From Aquila chrysaetos chrysaetos (taxonomy: Eukaryota; Chordata; Aves; Accipitriformes; Accipitridae): DNA of 64,000 bases. A program made the position numbers and the translations under genes. Where the stretch lies: positions 48,824,224 through 48,888,223 of the forward strand of contig NC_044004.1 in the NCBI RefSeq assembly GCF_900496995.4. The letters are read 5' to 3'. The notes beneath the pieces are model-generated. The model saw nothing but the letters and a program-made list of their open reading frames with translations. It searched no databases and was not told where the DNA came from. Position 1 is the stretch's first letter, and each line of letters begins with the position of its first letter. This document shows, one piece after another, positions 23,185-36,570 of this stretch.

Positions 23185-23890
23185 TTTCCCACAGGGGTCA
23201 GGATGGTCTAACCCTGTCAGCCCTGGGGCCCATGTTCCAGTTTGGAGGTTTTCTCACAGGTACAGAGGTGGATTCCGCCTGGGCTGCTCCATACACGTCG
23301 CACCTCTTGCCTTCCTTTCCTAGGGATGAGTGGCAGTGACAGCAGCTTTGGCAGTGCGGTGTCAACTGTTTGGAAATGTGCCCAGCTGTTCGGGCTGTTT
23401 TGTGTCTGACCTCCATTCCCTGTCCCGTCTAGGAAAGGGGCTGTAGGCCAAATGAAACACGTGCTAGATCCAGCCAGGCCACCGCTTCGGCCTCTGCTGC
23501 CAGGCAGAGGCAGCTCCTCGCAGGGCTCCACCGGGCACCTGGGAGCGACAGTCTGTGGCCACCAGATTCCCAAAGGCTGCTGATGGGCACCGTGTCGGAC
23601 CTGCACCACTTCTTCTGGAGCGGCATCTCTTCTGGACTCCAGGACTGAAATCCAGGAGCCTCCAACTTCGGGCTCCAGTGGAACCCTGAGACACAACTGG
23701 CGAAGGCCGATGTCTGTAATAGAACAGCTTCCATGCAAAAAGCCCAGCCCAATCTCCCTTGTCATTAAAAACGTGAGATCTTTATGCCAAACCTAGCGTG
23801 CTCCACAACTTAACCGTTGACTTCGCATGATGGACATTAAGCTAGAAAAATAAAGTGTATGCACATTCCTGAGGAAATAAATGTTGAGAA
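23185..23890 (+). ncRNA. Candidate noncoding transcript 3' end (GC-rich block with two AATAAA)
   Basis: A block of about 570 bp is clearly richer in GC and CpG than its surroundings. It is followed by two AATAAA hexamers at 23849-23854 and 23876-23881, and then by T- and GT-rich sequence. Possible acceptors precede parts of the block (cctttcctag at about 23324; ccgtctag at about 23433). Frames are open on both strands, including 182 codons on the minus strand, which is normal for GC-rich DNA. No protein family is recognised. A lncRNA terminal exon, an old pseudogene or chance are all possible. Confidence 0.25.
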
Positions 23891-24656
23891 GCAAAGTTTG
23901 CAGCTCATATTTCACATTCTTTTATTCTCATTTTAAATGAAGCATCAAGACAGCAATGCTGTGAGTTGCACTGCGTGTGTGTGGCAATCCTTGCTGCTGC
24001 ATCCCATGATGGGAGGAGGAGAGGAAGTGTTGCTTGTATATGCTCTGTTCTGAAGTCTTCTTTGCCTTGCCAAAATCTCTTCACTGGCATTTTCTCCGTA
24101 TCTGGCTCACTGGAGCCATGCATTTGTTTTCCATTAGTTGCCTCAGTTAATATGATGAGTTTCTTTCTTATTATTCTTAAATATTGCATTTTAAATGAAA
24201 AAATAGCACACTGCTTCAAGGGTCTGATAAATTGTTGGAAGATGATTTGCTCTCTTTGCCTCATGCTCTTCTTTTCACCCATTTTCCTTCCTTTTTCTGT
24301 TTGTTCCATTCCTTTTCTTTGAGCCAGTCTTGCTCACCTGCACACCAAGTTAAATGTGTTTCCACATATGTTGTGCTGCACACAAACTGTGAAAAAAGTT
24401 TGCTGTTTTCTCCCACTGTAAGCCCAAGTCTGCCATGTACTCTCTCAGGCAGAGCCCAGCTGACCTGTGTGCTGGGAACAGGACACTGGAGGTACCAGGG
24501 ACAAGAGGAGGATAGGTAAAAAGAACAAGGAGTGGTTATGAAGCAGCATTATCATCTTTTAAATATCTGTCTCTGCTGGTTGCCTGACTCGCTTCCCATC
24601 TATCTCTACGTTTTCCACATCTGTTCTGGGGTTTTGCTCCTTTAGCAGAAGGAAGT

Positions 24657-24682
24657 AAAAAAAAAAAAAAAAAAAAAAAAAA
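24657..24682. repeat. A26 homopolymer
   Basis: An uninterrupted A run of 26 bases with no attached retroposon recognised. Confidence 0.85.
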
Positions 24683-26562
24683 TTGAATTGGAATGCACAA
24701 GAGAATGAGTATTGAGAAATAACATTGAAGTGAGATTTTTCATGTGCTCTTTGTGTCCTATAAACCCACCACAGAAGTAGGACCATAGGATCAAGCCTTC
24801 CAAATTTCATACTATAAAGCTTCCTCTATCAAGCCCTTCATTTTTCTTCTTTTCCCCTTTGCAAAGCTTTAAGCCGACAGATAAGTCTTGCCTCATAGCC
24901 CAAAGGTCAATAAATCCACCCCACATACACCTGCAGGGAAATAAAAAAGTTACAATGTCCTCGTGGCTGCATTTTCTAAAATGACTTTTCTCTGCCAGTA
25001 CTTTTGGTCATAAGCCCTTTGCAGCAAATTTTGCAGTCATATTTGTGCCTTGAAGCTGTACTAGTAATAACAGGGGAGTTGATTTCTACCATACTGAACG
25101 GTTTCATTTTTCAAAGTATATTCAGTTACAATCAGTTAATATTAATTGAGGTGAGGCAGACAGAGAGGGTAAGCTAGGCGTGCTGGGATGGGATGTTTTC
25201 ATTCCTTTTAAAATGTTCTAACAGCATTAATGTACTGCTGCTTTCTTTCATGTCCTTCCCCAGCTCAGAAAGCGGTGAACCGAGGGATCAGTATTTGCTC
25301 TGTCTAAACACCTGTTTAAAACTCCAGTTTGAACTATTTTCTCATTTTTGTGCCCTCGCCTTTTCTCCGCGTTTCTTCAAAGAGGGAAAAATCCCCAGGC
25401 TGAAATATTAGCCCAAGCCTTTTGTCTTTCTAACAGAGAGGTCAAATATCGTGAAGTGACTTCTGAACTTAGGCATACAAAACCTCCCTGCGTCGAACGG
25501 CTGCTTTAGATCTAGGTTTTGAAGAGGGAATTGCATTTCCCAGCGCTCTGGTGAGGCTTTTTAATACCCGAGTTGATGTGCAGGGGGAAAGCCAGGCATG
25601 AGTTCACAGAGGAGTAATTTAGTAGGAAATCAAAGTCTCCCATGAGAATCTTAACACTCTTTCTCCTTCTCCAAAAGACACTTATTTTCTCGAAGACCTC
25701 CCCCTCCTGGGGAATTGCTTACCTGTTATCCGCAACAGTTTGACATCCTTGGATATCCCACATCACTGCCCGTGACTTGGGTGCATGGGAGAAGGGGCTG
25801 CGGTCCCTAGGTCATCGCCCTGTACCTGCCTGGCCACGGTGCCCTGGCCAGAGGCAGCTGTTGGCAGGAGCCTGCCTATGCCCCAGCCCGTTGCAATTCA
25901 CTGCCTGGTTTATTAGTATGAATTGGGGCTGTTAAGGTTAACTCAGGGGAGCGTGAACTGGAGCAGGTGAAATGCTGGCGCGGGTCTCATCCTGCAGCTG
26001 TGGGGCAGCGACCTGTGCAGAGGAGCAGCAGAGAGCAGGGAGAGGTAGGTCATGCGCCGCTGCCGTCATCGATGGCGAGGCACCCTCTCTGAATGTTTTT
26101 CCCTGCCCCAACTTACTCTCCCTGGTGCTTAGGTAATTGCCCTTGTACTTGTTGAGAGGAGTTTCAGTACGTTTCCCTGTCCTTAACCTTTCCACTTTAC
26201 AGTTTATTCCTTGTTTCACGATTGACTGTGTTTGAAATTGGACACGGAGGCACGTACGAGTGGAAAACCAAAGGACAGGTCCCAAACTGTGCTGTTACAC
26301 ACTGTTAACGGCAGGGCTAGCAGCCAGCGAGTTCACCTGGTTGTGCCAAACCCAGATTAGACAGTACAAACCCTGATAATTTGGTATTATTTTCTGAAGA
26401 AACTATTGCAAGTCTATTTTCTAGTGGGGAGAGAAGACAGCGTTTTGGGGGAAAGGAATAACTTTCTTTAGCTGTTGAGCAAATACAGAGCATCTGCCTA
26501 ATATGTGCTATGCATATCCAAGGAAATGTAGGCAAAAAAGGTTTATTTTGGAACTTAGTGGA

Positions 26563-26633
26563 TGGAATCCTGTCCCGTTAGAGTAAATGGGAGATTTGCC
26601 ATTGACTTCAGTCAGGCCAGCGTTTCACCCAAT
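26563..26633. repeat. Possible ancient amniote interspersed repeat, second copy
   Basis: The sequence gaatcctgtcccgttagag, then aaatgggagatttgccattg and acttcagtcagg, follows the recurrent archosaur motif noted at 16671. It is closer to the remembered form than that copy. The family name is uncertain. Confidence 0.45.
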
Positions 26634-28719
26634 ACTTTTTACGTATCTTTTTATATGTTATGATAATTCATAAATGAACTAAAACAATCCCTGTAGAGAA
26701 TATATGAGGATTGTTCTTCTCTACCTTGGGGGGAGCAATCCTCATTTGTTGCTTACTATATTGGGGTCCTTGGAAAGAAACACGGATGGGAGAGTCTTTA
26801 CTACATTAATGATACATACTTTATCTTGTATCTCTCTCTTGTATAATCCATCAACAGCAGCATTACACAGAGTTTAGCTGAGAAAGGAGCACAGATGGGA
26901 AGAAAATGGCTGAAACCGGATCTGAAAGGGGCTGAGGTGATTGATGTTGTCTGGATGAGGGTTGTAACCAGAGGAGAAAGCAAAGAGAGTATCTTGCCCT
27001 TTGAGCATGTCTGTCTTCTTAGGTTGTTCCAAGTCTACCGTCCAAAGCAAAGGCCTGGTTGGGTTTCCAGTCTCCACTCTGGCTGGATTTCTAAATGCTC
27101 AGGACAGCATTAGTAGCCAGGACAACCTTTTTTTTTGTTGTTTGTTAGTTTGTTTGTTTCTGTTTGTTGCCTGGCCGAAAGGGATTCTGATGAATCCTTC
27201 TGGAGACAGACCTTGTCATTTCATCCAGGCCTTTGCCTCCCAACAGCAGGTTCACTCAACATATTCCTTACGAAGATGCATCTTCCATCTGATCAGAAAC
27301 CAATACCCGCGGAGATTATGAGCTGTTTTTCTCCCCCTGTGAGTGCGTAGTGCCTGTGCTACACAGTCTGCTTTGGCCACCTCTTGCCTTGATTTGAACA
27401 TGTTAGTTTTGGCGCAGGAAGCTCCAGCAATCCACGGGAGCTTGTCCTTTCCTGGCCCAGCCACCAGTTAGTGCTGGCCCTCAGCCTGGAAGGCTGCTAA
27501 TGTGAAAAAGAAGAGAGGTAGCTGGAGAGCCATTTTCTGTTCAAGCTCTTTGACTTGGAAACTCGCTTTGTCTTCTTGGTCAGAACGTCTCGAGTGGGGT
27601 GAATAAGTGGTTTGGAGCTTAGGGAAGGAGAGAAAGAGGATGAAGCTAATGTCACGCTATTTTCTGTTGCAAGACTTGTTAGCAGGCAATTGGGGGAATC
27701 CTCCATTATTATAACTGCAATTACTTTAAATATTCAGTGAAGTGGAGTAAGAAGTGGCCACCCAGAGAAAATAAAACCATAGCTAATATGAACCCTATGT
27801 AAATCAGAGTCTGAGACGATATTATGAACAACTAGTATGAGAAAAATGTTGGTGATGCTGTTGACTGCAGAGTGCAGAAGTCCCAAGCCTTTGCTGACAA
27901 ACCTGCATTGCCCAGCTCAGGTGTGGAAGCAGTAGAGCTGTTCGGGTGGTATTGTGTGCAAATAAATAAGCTTGTTTTTTCAGAGCGACTTGGGTGTCTT
28001 CCATACCTGTGGTATGACTAATTCCCAGCCACGATAATTTACTTCCACGTAATTGAAAGCTGTCTCTATTTCCAAATGGATCCTACAGTTATGACTATAT
28101 GCCTGTTATTTATGCAATCAAAAAGGTGTATTTTAAACTAGTAAGAAGACTTAATTGCTTATTTCAAAAGACTTGCATCTGTTTAGCAGCCTAACAGCGT
28201 GCAATTATGAGTGGTCCGGATTTTTCATTTCCCTGGTACACTATTGAGTCCTGACTTCTAGTTGGTACTTCTGCTATAGGTCTGTCAGGCAATTAATCTA
28301 GGCAATAACGACATGAAATTGTTGCAGTAAATAAAGCATTCAGATAAGTGCTTTAGTGCTCAAGCAAAGAAGCCCATGGGGATATTTCAACTCATTCTGA
28401 TTTCCTTTAAAGATTATCTTGGCCACAAAGTACTATTATTTGTCCTTGCAATATGATTTTTTTCTGGAAAGCTTTAACACAAGTTCTCTTATATCATATT
28501 GTCTTATAATAAATTATCATGGTTTGGCTGGTGTTCTAATTTAAGTCTGCTCTAAAACAGAAGGAAGGAAAGTAGCCTAAAATAGCAATTAGAAAAGAGA
28601 TTTGAGGGTCATGAATTATTTTCTATTTCTGTCACTAGTTTAGGTCTCAGCTCAGAATGCCTTGAAGTCACAGGAAATCTTTTATTGATTTCAGGAGATT
28701 TTGGATCAGGTGCATTCAG

Positions 28720-28845
28720 TCTGACCTTGGACAAGTCAGGTGCTTTCAGTGCTTAGGAATGAAATGTGCATGCTCTGCTTACCCCTCCAACAGGATCGCT
28801 ATAAAGCTTCATTCATTCACATCTGTAGAGAGCTTTAGGACTCAC
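28720..28845 (+). repeat. MIR-like ancient SINE remnant
   Basis: In order, the stretch has ctgaccttggacaagtcagg, a gap, gctctgcttacc, ggatcgctataaag and catctgtagagagctttagg. This is the order of the MIR/CORE-SINE 3' half (tgaccttgggcaagt, tctgtgcctc, gttgtgaggat, tgtaaagcgcttt). It is heavily diverged; the call rests on remembered consensus and needs an alignment. Confidence 0.4.
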
Positions 28846-29635
28846 AAACGAATGCCACTTTTCAAAGTACAAACTGTTATTTCAGTGTAGATTAATTCAT
28901 TTTACCTTCCCACCGGCTGCCAACAATCTGTTTAGTGCAATGAAATCCTGACAGCCTGTGTCAACAACTGAAAGCAGCTCTTTCATGACAGGGAGAAAAA
29001 AGAGAAAGAGAAAATGCAGACCTGAACTCTTCCCCTTACAGAGAATGTCTTTGTGTATGAAAATAAAACTTGTGTCTGTCATTTCAAAAGGCCCTCTCAT
29101 AAAAGAAATGCACGTTAAATTAAAACTGCTGTTATTTTTTCATTCCATCGCAATATAGACCCCTCCTGGTTCTTGATGAAGAGCGAGGTGAAATATCGCA
29201 CGACTGAGCTACAGAGAAAACAGCAGGCTGTTCCAAGTGCGTAAGCCAAAATGAGCGTTCAGAGAGAGATCACTGTGTCATGAGCTCATGCTGGCAATAT
29301 GTTTTTTTCTATGGGTGTAAACTGAGATTTGAGCCTGAGAGAGACCCTATATTGAGCCTCGCAGGAGCACTTTCCTGCGTGTTGTTTTCTTTAGCATCAG
29401 CGAGGAAGTTGAGAACTGCTCCCAGACCCAGAAAAACACCTACAGCCCCAGCGAACCCCGCTGCCCGATGGTCTCCTCCCCTTCTCTCCCCTTCCCTCCC
29501 CACCACGCAGCAATAAACTGAAGATGGAGCCAGAGAGAAAACATCCAGATTTTACTGAGGGGACAATGTCATTTTGCCCTGCATAACTATTTGGGTTTGT
29601 GTGGTGATCTGAGAATCTTGCCCATTTTCATTCGA

Positions 29636-29697
29636 GATGTGGTGGGCAGATGTAGGGATGTGGTGGCCAGGGGCAGGGACGTGGTGGTCAGGGCTGG
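29636..29697. repeat. Three-copy 21-bp tandem repeat
   Basis: About three imperfect units of roughly 21 bp built on gatgtggtggncag. Because 21 is divisible by three, the repeat also shows as a seven-residue period in translated frames (for example RDVV repeated on the + strand). Confidence 0.75.
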
Positions 29698-31225
29698 GAA
29701 GCCGAAAGGCAGAGCGAGGTCCCGTGCAAGGCGGGCACAGTGTGAGCCCGGTGTCCCTGCCCCTGTGCGGCAGTGGGGAGCCCGCATGTGTCGTCCTGGC
29801 AGCAGCTCTTCCCGTGGAGAGTGGGGGCCCCAGCGTGGCTGTGGCATCCCTGAGGAAGGTCCACTCCTGGGGACCAGCCCTCAGGCCGGCTGCCAAGACC
29901 TGAAAATGGTCTTTCTCTGGTTCGTGTGAAGGGAGAAGGATGCCCTGAGCGCAGCCCAAAGTCAGCAGAGCGCCCCATTTCTCTGTATTCTGAATTTTCA
30001 GTCAATTAAGTACTCTGCTGCACAGGAACAGACGGCATTTGAATTCACTAGGATATTTCTCAGTACTGGTTTGTTTCTGCTAGACGTGAGCAACACCGGG
30101 GTTGCTGGTATAAACGTGTTCCTCCCCTTCCAGGCAGTTACACCTCCCTGCACCCACGGTCTGCTTCCAGCAAAGCGCACTCCATTGCTCATCCATTTCT
30201 GCACCTAAACACTTTACAATTCCTTTTAAGAGTCTCGTACCTTTCTTATTGGCAAAGTCTGAAAAGCGTGGCAGTAATTCTTTTCTTTGGTGTACTAAAA
30301 AAGGCTAGTAACTCTTGTTAGGAAAAATCTATTTAAAAATAGATGCACTCTTCTAATCCCCAAAGCGCTGGCACCCACTTTTAGCATATGACTGAGGCCG
30401 GGGGATCCTGGCTTTGGGAGGTGCCATCCCCAGCTGTGCTGGCCCCGAAACGCCTACTCTGACGAGCGGGTTTAGGAATCCAGTTTCATTTGCCCAATGG
30501 CATTGTTCAGCACACTTCAGCAAAGGGATGCATTTCGTGTTATTTTGAAAGAAGCAGCCGTAAAGCTTTTGATGCAGGAATTCAGGAGCGATGTGGTCAA
30601 GTCAGGCACGAACACATGGCAAGTGCAGTTGAAATAGCGAGCTAGGCCTACAGAGAGTTCTTGCCTAAAATTAGCTGTATGAATTTAGTCATCCTGTGAT
30701 ATTTTCTTGTTCCCGTGGCCACATTTTAGGGCATGTATGTATATGGGTTTAGAAGTACTGCTTTCCTTTTACAGATGCCTAGCAGTCTTCCTTTTTCCTC
30801 TAAATATATTACAGAAGTTTATCTTAAGCCTTACTGAAAGGCTTGAGAAGCTTCTCCTTCCTATCCTTTTTGGCTGAGTTCATTCTGAAGTACAAACACT
30901 GATTTCTATATTTACTGCTGAATAATACATGAAAGCCTTACAACCCATACACAGTTAAAGGTAACATAGTCAAAGAGGTGAATATTTAGGAATAGGACTA
31001 GGAGCGACAAAAAGACATTAAAAAAGATACTTCATTGGCAATTCTATGTTGGGGAACAATCTGCTTCCAATCTGCGTTCCAGCTATGAAAGCAGAAGATA
31101 CATAGCTGAAATTGGTAAAAGCCTGCATTATTTTATTCTTGAGCACACCAGGAAAAAAAGGTAAGCAGTCATATATGGCTAGAACAGGCCAGGAAAAGCA
31201 AGCGGGGAAAAACAAGCCTGAAGGC

Positions 31226-31630
31226 ACTGCCTTGGGACGCAGAAGATATAGGTTGTGTTGCTGACTCCCTGTGTGACTGTGGGCACACCGAGCTAGTGCT
31301 CAGCAAGGAGCTCTTCACCCCAATGCATTCACTGCACAAAGACACTAGTTTGGCCCTAGAAACTGTGATGGTGAGACAGTTGGGCCTTTTCTGGCATATG
31401 ACCCACCCCTTGGGTCTGTTATTTCAGGCTGGGGACCCTGAGGGTGCTGCTATGACATCTCCAGCTGAAGAGCAGGGTCAGCATCACCTAAGGGCTCTCC
31501 ATCCATTGCAGGATGCAAACCTGCCCTATAGACATGTAATTTAATATCTGTGTGCAGTTCTCTGTGGAATGGTGATAATGAATCTTCTCAGCCCCATAAA
31601 GATTCTGTAAAGATAAACTCTAAAAAAGGA
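31226..31630 (+). repeat. Possible MIR-like SINE split by about 250 bp
   Basis: Sequence at about 31226-31290 (gttgctgactccctgtgtga ctgtgggca) resembles the middle of a MIR. Sequence at about 31535-31630 (tctgtgtgcagttctctgtg gaatggtgataatg, then ttctgtaaagat) resembles its 3' half. The intervening 245 bp are not part of a MIR and would be an insertion. Chance resemblance of either half cannot be excluded. Confidence 0.3.
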
Positions 31631-34600
31631 TAAGGACCTTGGATGATTCAGTGAGAGCACCGTAAAAATGAGATTTCCCCCTACAGACGTGGAGTGGCTG
31701 GAGCAAGCTGGCAGAACTGCTTTTAGATGCAGTTTGTATGTCCTAAATTAAAATAGGCAATCAACTTCTGTCTCCAGCACTCGGTTTGGCTTACTTTCAA
31801 GCAAATACAATCCATTAATTAGGATTTGCACAAATGTGTTTTCACACATAGTAAAAATGGGTGCCTATCCAAAAGCTGCTAGGTGCTCCACTTACCACTT
31901 ACTGAAATGAAAGAGCAGAATTAGCCAGCAGCAGTTTACTACCAGCTGCCAACAAACCCAAACCTGCTACAGGACGTAATGCAAACATCCGCTCCCCTGT
32001 GGCTTCTGGGGGGTTTCACCCCGTCCAGCCGCGCCTCCAGCTGTCACCTCCCCAAAGAGACGCTTAGTACTGCCTAATACCGTGTGCCATGAAAATCAGC
32101 AGGTCAGGGCACTTGCACACTGGGACAAGGAGGATTGCTTTGTTCTTATCTATTTATAGCCTTGTGTTAATTGGCTCTTTAAGAAAACAGGGGAACCTTT
32201 TAGGATTGTAATTGGGGTAGTGTCAGTTGGAGCACAGCAGCCAAGACTCAGGAATCCAAACTCCCTATGAAATTATCATCTGGAAAAGGAGTGCAAAGGC
32301 TCAAAAATTGCTGGTGAATTAGTTGCTTTTAGTGTTTGTGTGTGAGAGAGAAAATAGCCAGGGGCCTTAATTCACACGTGGATTACAGTATATTTTACTT
32401 TTAAAAGCAAAGCCCTTTTCTGATTTACAGCTATTTTAAATAATTACTTAGCTCAAATCAGCAAGGGAATCAGCTGGCATAGTGGTTTAGCATATTAAGA
32501 TACAGCTTTATGTGTCGACCCTCTCTCCTCTCAGTGCCACAAGCTTGAGTCCTCAGCAGGGACTTCAACTGATGAAGTGATAGCAGCAGGTTTCCAGATC
32601 TCAAGCACGCTGTGTGGGCTGCTCTTCTGCGATGAGGGCAGCTGCCCTGGGAAACTGGATTTTCATAGATGTGAAAGCCAGAAAGGAACAGTCTAATCAT
32701 GTAGCCTGACTTCATTTTACTCAGTAATTCCTGCCTAAAGCCCTGTCATTTGTGGCTGAAATAGAACGTGTCTGTTAGCTGTCTAACCTTGATTTAAAGA
32801 CTGCAAGTGACAGAAAATGCATCCTATCCTGTGGCATGCCGTTGCAATCGTTCTCACTGTTTACATCTTGTTTGCAGTTTGCACTCCGTTCAAACAGACT
32901 TTTAACTTCCAACTACTGTATTTTGGCTTGCTGGCACCAGTGGTGCTGTGCACGGTGTTAGCCAACATTAACATCGGCTAACTGACATCCCTGAAGGGAA
33001 ATCTGGGAAGAGCTAATTCAGAGGAATCCTATACTTGATGACTTTGTATGCCTTCAGATATGGTTGTAATGGTTTTGTCATGCTTGCTCTCAGCCAACTC
33101 TTGCTTTTCAAAGCTTCAAAGTTTAGAGGGAGAGAGATTTTGGAAGTGTAGGAAATGCTGGGATATCGTATCCTGTAGATACGAGATAACTTCTCTACTG
33201 CTGCACTCACATCCCTGAGTTAAGAGGCTGCATCCGGATGAAGATTATCGGTGGATTTAGAGCTCCTGCAACCACATTTGGTCATTGCATACTTTCAGTA
33301 TTGTCTGCAGTTCAAACAAACACATCAGATAACAGGATTTAGTCCCATTTTGTTTCTCCTGTCTGTGTCTTTTTTTCTTTTGTTCTTCTACACACATAGA
33401 CTTTGACTACTGGATCTGATTGCAGGTTGTGATCTATTATTGTGTGAAAAAAGTAGATAATCTAGATAACCTCATACATTTTATGTGAAAATTCAACACA
33501 GTAGTCAAGGGAGGTATTATATCAAAGGAGTATTAAATCCAACCTGGGATTATATTTTATCAAGCTTTCTGGAGCTCACCTCCAAGTTTTAGAGAGACCA
33601 CTAAGCTCTGGATTCAGCGGTGGCAAGCAGATGGCAAAAGACAGCTTTATGTGAAATGCAGCCCATGTAGCGGGAAGTTCTTGAGTGTTTATTCCTGGCC
33701 CAAAAGGGTGAACTCTTTGCCCTCTTAAAACGATTGCTTCGAATCTGCATCAGCTTGTCAGAATAACAGACGGCAGAAGAAAGAAGCCTTCCTTCTGTTT
33801 TAAAGATAAATTTATAGTATGTTAATTGTGATATAGATTGCAAACCACATGAGGAAGAAAACAGCAATAAAGAATAGGATCTTTTACTTTTGGATAAATG
33901 CCATTGCTAGAGTAATAAAATCTGTGGCTAAGTTTATAAACTAAATGTAGATACATATAAAAAAATGGGTAGGATGTCAAAATCTCAATGAACACCTATC
34001 TAGCAGAGTCTCACTTAATTTTGTTAATATTTGTTTTCATATTTTATTTCATATTTTCTAGAAACTTTGTTCATAAAAAATTATCAGTTATGTATTATGC
34101 ATAAAAAGAAATGTCTTAATCCTGCAGGGGATAGTGGGATTAATATAACGTGAGTAGAAGAACATGTTCAAATTTTCCAGGCAGGTCCAAACATATCTGA
34201 GCAATCATCTTGACAAGTGATGTGACACTCGGCTTTGTAGCTGGGAAGGTGTGGAGTAGAAACAGAACAGGATCGACAGCAAAGAGACTAATGAAGATCC
34301 CTAAGATGGAAAGACAACATCGGGACAGGTGATTAGGCCTGAATGATAGCATATGAGACAAGTGAACTAGAAATAAAGTTAATGTGAAAATATTGATCTG
34401 GATAATCCTACTTAGACAGTTATATCTGAGTGACAAATTCTGAAATAATTGCCCACAGAAGGCGGCAGCAACATCCACTCTACAGAACGGAGTGAAGGCA
34501 TCACGGTACATCAGGAACGAAAGGAAAAAAACTCCACTACTGGTGTTCATACCATAGCCTCATAGCTCTCAAACCAGCATCTTTCCTACCTTTGAAGACA

Positions 34601-35352
34601 GACTGAGCTACATTATCTCCAGTCAGATTCTGGCAACAACATGATTCTTCATCAGTGAAGGCAAAGCACCTGTTCCACAGCAAAATGAGTTCTGCAAATT
34701 AGTTTGTGATCAAGAATAAAGGGATGGCTACCGGGGCAGGGTGGGAGGGGTGGGGGGGAATCACTCTTAACTACACTTCACTGCATTTATAAGGAAACCA
34801 GTCCTACACCCAGCTTTCTATTATAGTAACTGTGACCAGCCTTCATTAGGTCACCAGCAAATCTTTTGTGCAGCTGACACTCCTTCAAAGAGGTGTTGCT
34901 GAAATCAATATACGTATGCCTGGGGAACTATAAATAATGAAACACCTGATGCTCTGCAAAGTTAACGCTTTCCCCATACATCACGTATTCCAGACTGAAT
35001 ATCTGTAGTGACCCCAGCCAGTAAGGCCATAGACAGACATCCTTTCTTAGATCCAGCTGCAACAGTTGAAGATATCAGTGCTTCCTCACCCCACAATTTT
35101 GCCAGAAAGCTGATTTATATGGAATCTCTGTAATCCAGTGTAGGAAAAAAAATCACTGGGGTTAACGGAAATCGTTGTTTCAGCGTTGCTTAAACTAATC
35201 TTTGTTCTTAAAAGTAAACCCACAGAGGATCAGGGGACACCACCTGGTAGGCAGAAATGGAAGCGTGGTGCCTGCTGGCTGAAAGGCAGTAACAAGCAGC
35301 TGAGACCATACAGCCTTCAAACAGCACAGGAAATAACTTCATGGAAAGATGC

Positions 35353-35376
<24 letters not shown>
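35353..35376. repeat. T24 homopolymer
   Basis: An uninterrupted T run followed by aaattttatttgcttcag. No retrocopy is recognised on either side. Confidence 0.85.
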
Positions 35377-35383
<7 letters not shown>

Positions 35384-36570
35384 ATTTGCTTCAGCTCTGT
35401 CTGGAGCAGTTCAGCCACTCTCTGCCCTCAGCTGGCTGCTACCGCCCATCCGATGAGCACTGGAATGGATTCCTGTAGCACTCCCACCCTGCGTCAGTCA
35501 GTCCCAAGTCAGCTGGTTTGGCTTAAACTGCTGCTGAAGACAGTTTGCAGTAAGCCAGTGAGCTGCAGAAAAGGAAGTAGTCATGCTGCTTTACCACCTC
35601 AGCCATCTATGTCTTCAGCGTGGGAGGGTCACATCTTAAGCTGCCACAGCTGTTGCATGGGCAAGGCAATGTTTGCAGATAGAATTAATTCTAATAATGA
35701 TGGGCCTTCATCGTTGTAACAACACTATCTCTGTTTCAGTGATCTTTTCTGCACTAGTATCCTACCACAGCTTTAGCTTGCTACAGTTTAATTCTCCTTG
35801 AAGGAAAAAGAATTTCCAATTAATCCAAGGAGGATCAAGCTACAGCAAATATTGATTTACAAATACGGGCTGATTAAATTTGAGCAGCTGATACAGTTAT
35901 CACCTTCCAGTTTCCTTCCTTGCTCCTTTCCTGGAGGTTGGGTCCCTGCCACAAGGACAGCTGAACTGGCATACAGCGCTGCTCTGGAGCACCAGAGTTC
36001 ACTGCCTCGCGTGGTAGAGAATGGTGATGCCCACTTAGGGTTGCCTGAAGAGGCAGGGCTGGAAACCTCAGTGGTTTGAAAGGTGATTCACATGCTGTTC
36101 ACCTGCCTACGAAGCCAGAGGTGGCCACCTCCAGGAAAAGGATGGGAAGACAGCTGAAGAAGTAACTGTTACTGCTATCTGACTGAGCATGCTGGCTCAC
36201 AAACAGACGATCCCTTCTAAACTGGAACACACTGGCATTTGGCATGCTCTAACCAACATCCCTTGCCTTCAGGCAAGGTTATGCTCCTGTCCACTTTCTA
36301 CGCTAGAAGACTTGGTAGATCTGAGGAGCTGGCAAGTGTCTGCACTATGAGAGAGACCTGTTGAGGACGTAGGAGGTGGTAGCTAGTGCACTAAAACTTT
36401 GCACCCTTGCTTCCTTTGGGATAATGTCATTGTGGCAGCTTCCCTCCATGTCTTAGGTGATGCCACTTCTCTTTTTCGTGTAGGTCAGCATGTCACTGAG
36501 AAGATGGAGAACAGCAGGGGTAGCTAAATATATCCAGGAGATGGCAAACATCTCAAGATTTAGAAACTTC

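Noticed and set aside
23217-23765. 182-codon minus-strand frame
   Set aside because: It lies in the GC-rich block where several frames on both strands are open. No family resemblance was found, and the polyadenylation signals are on the opposite strand.
32480-32510. SINE-start-like tggcatagtggtttagc
   Set aside because: The match is too short and is not followed by any further SINE sequence.
34140-34550. 136-codon minus-strand frame rich in Leu/Phe with several hydrophobic stretches
   Set aside because: It first suggested a multi-pass receptor fragment, but no receptor motif (DRY, NPxxY or similar) is present. The composition fits antisense of A/G-rich DNA.
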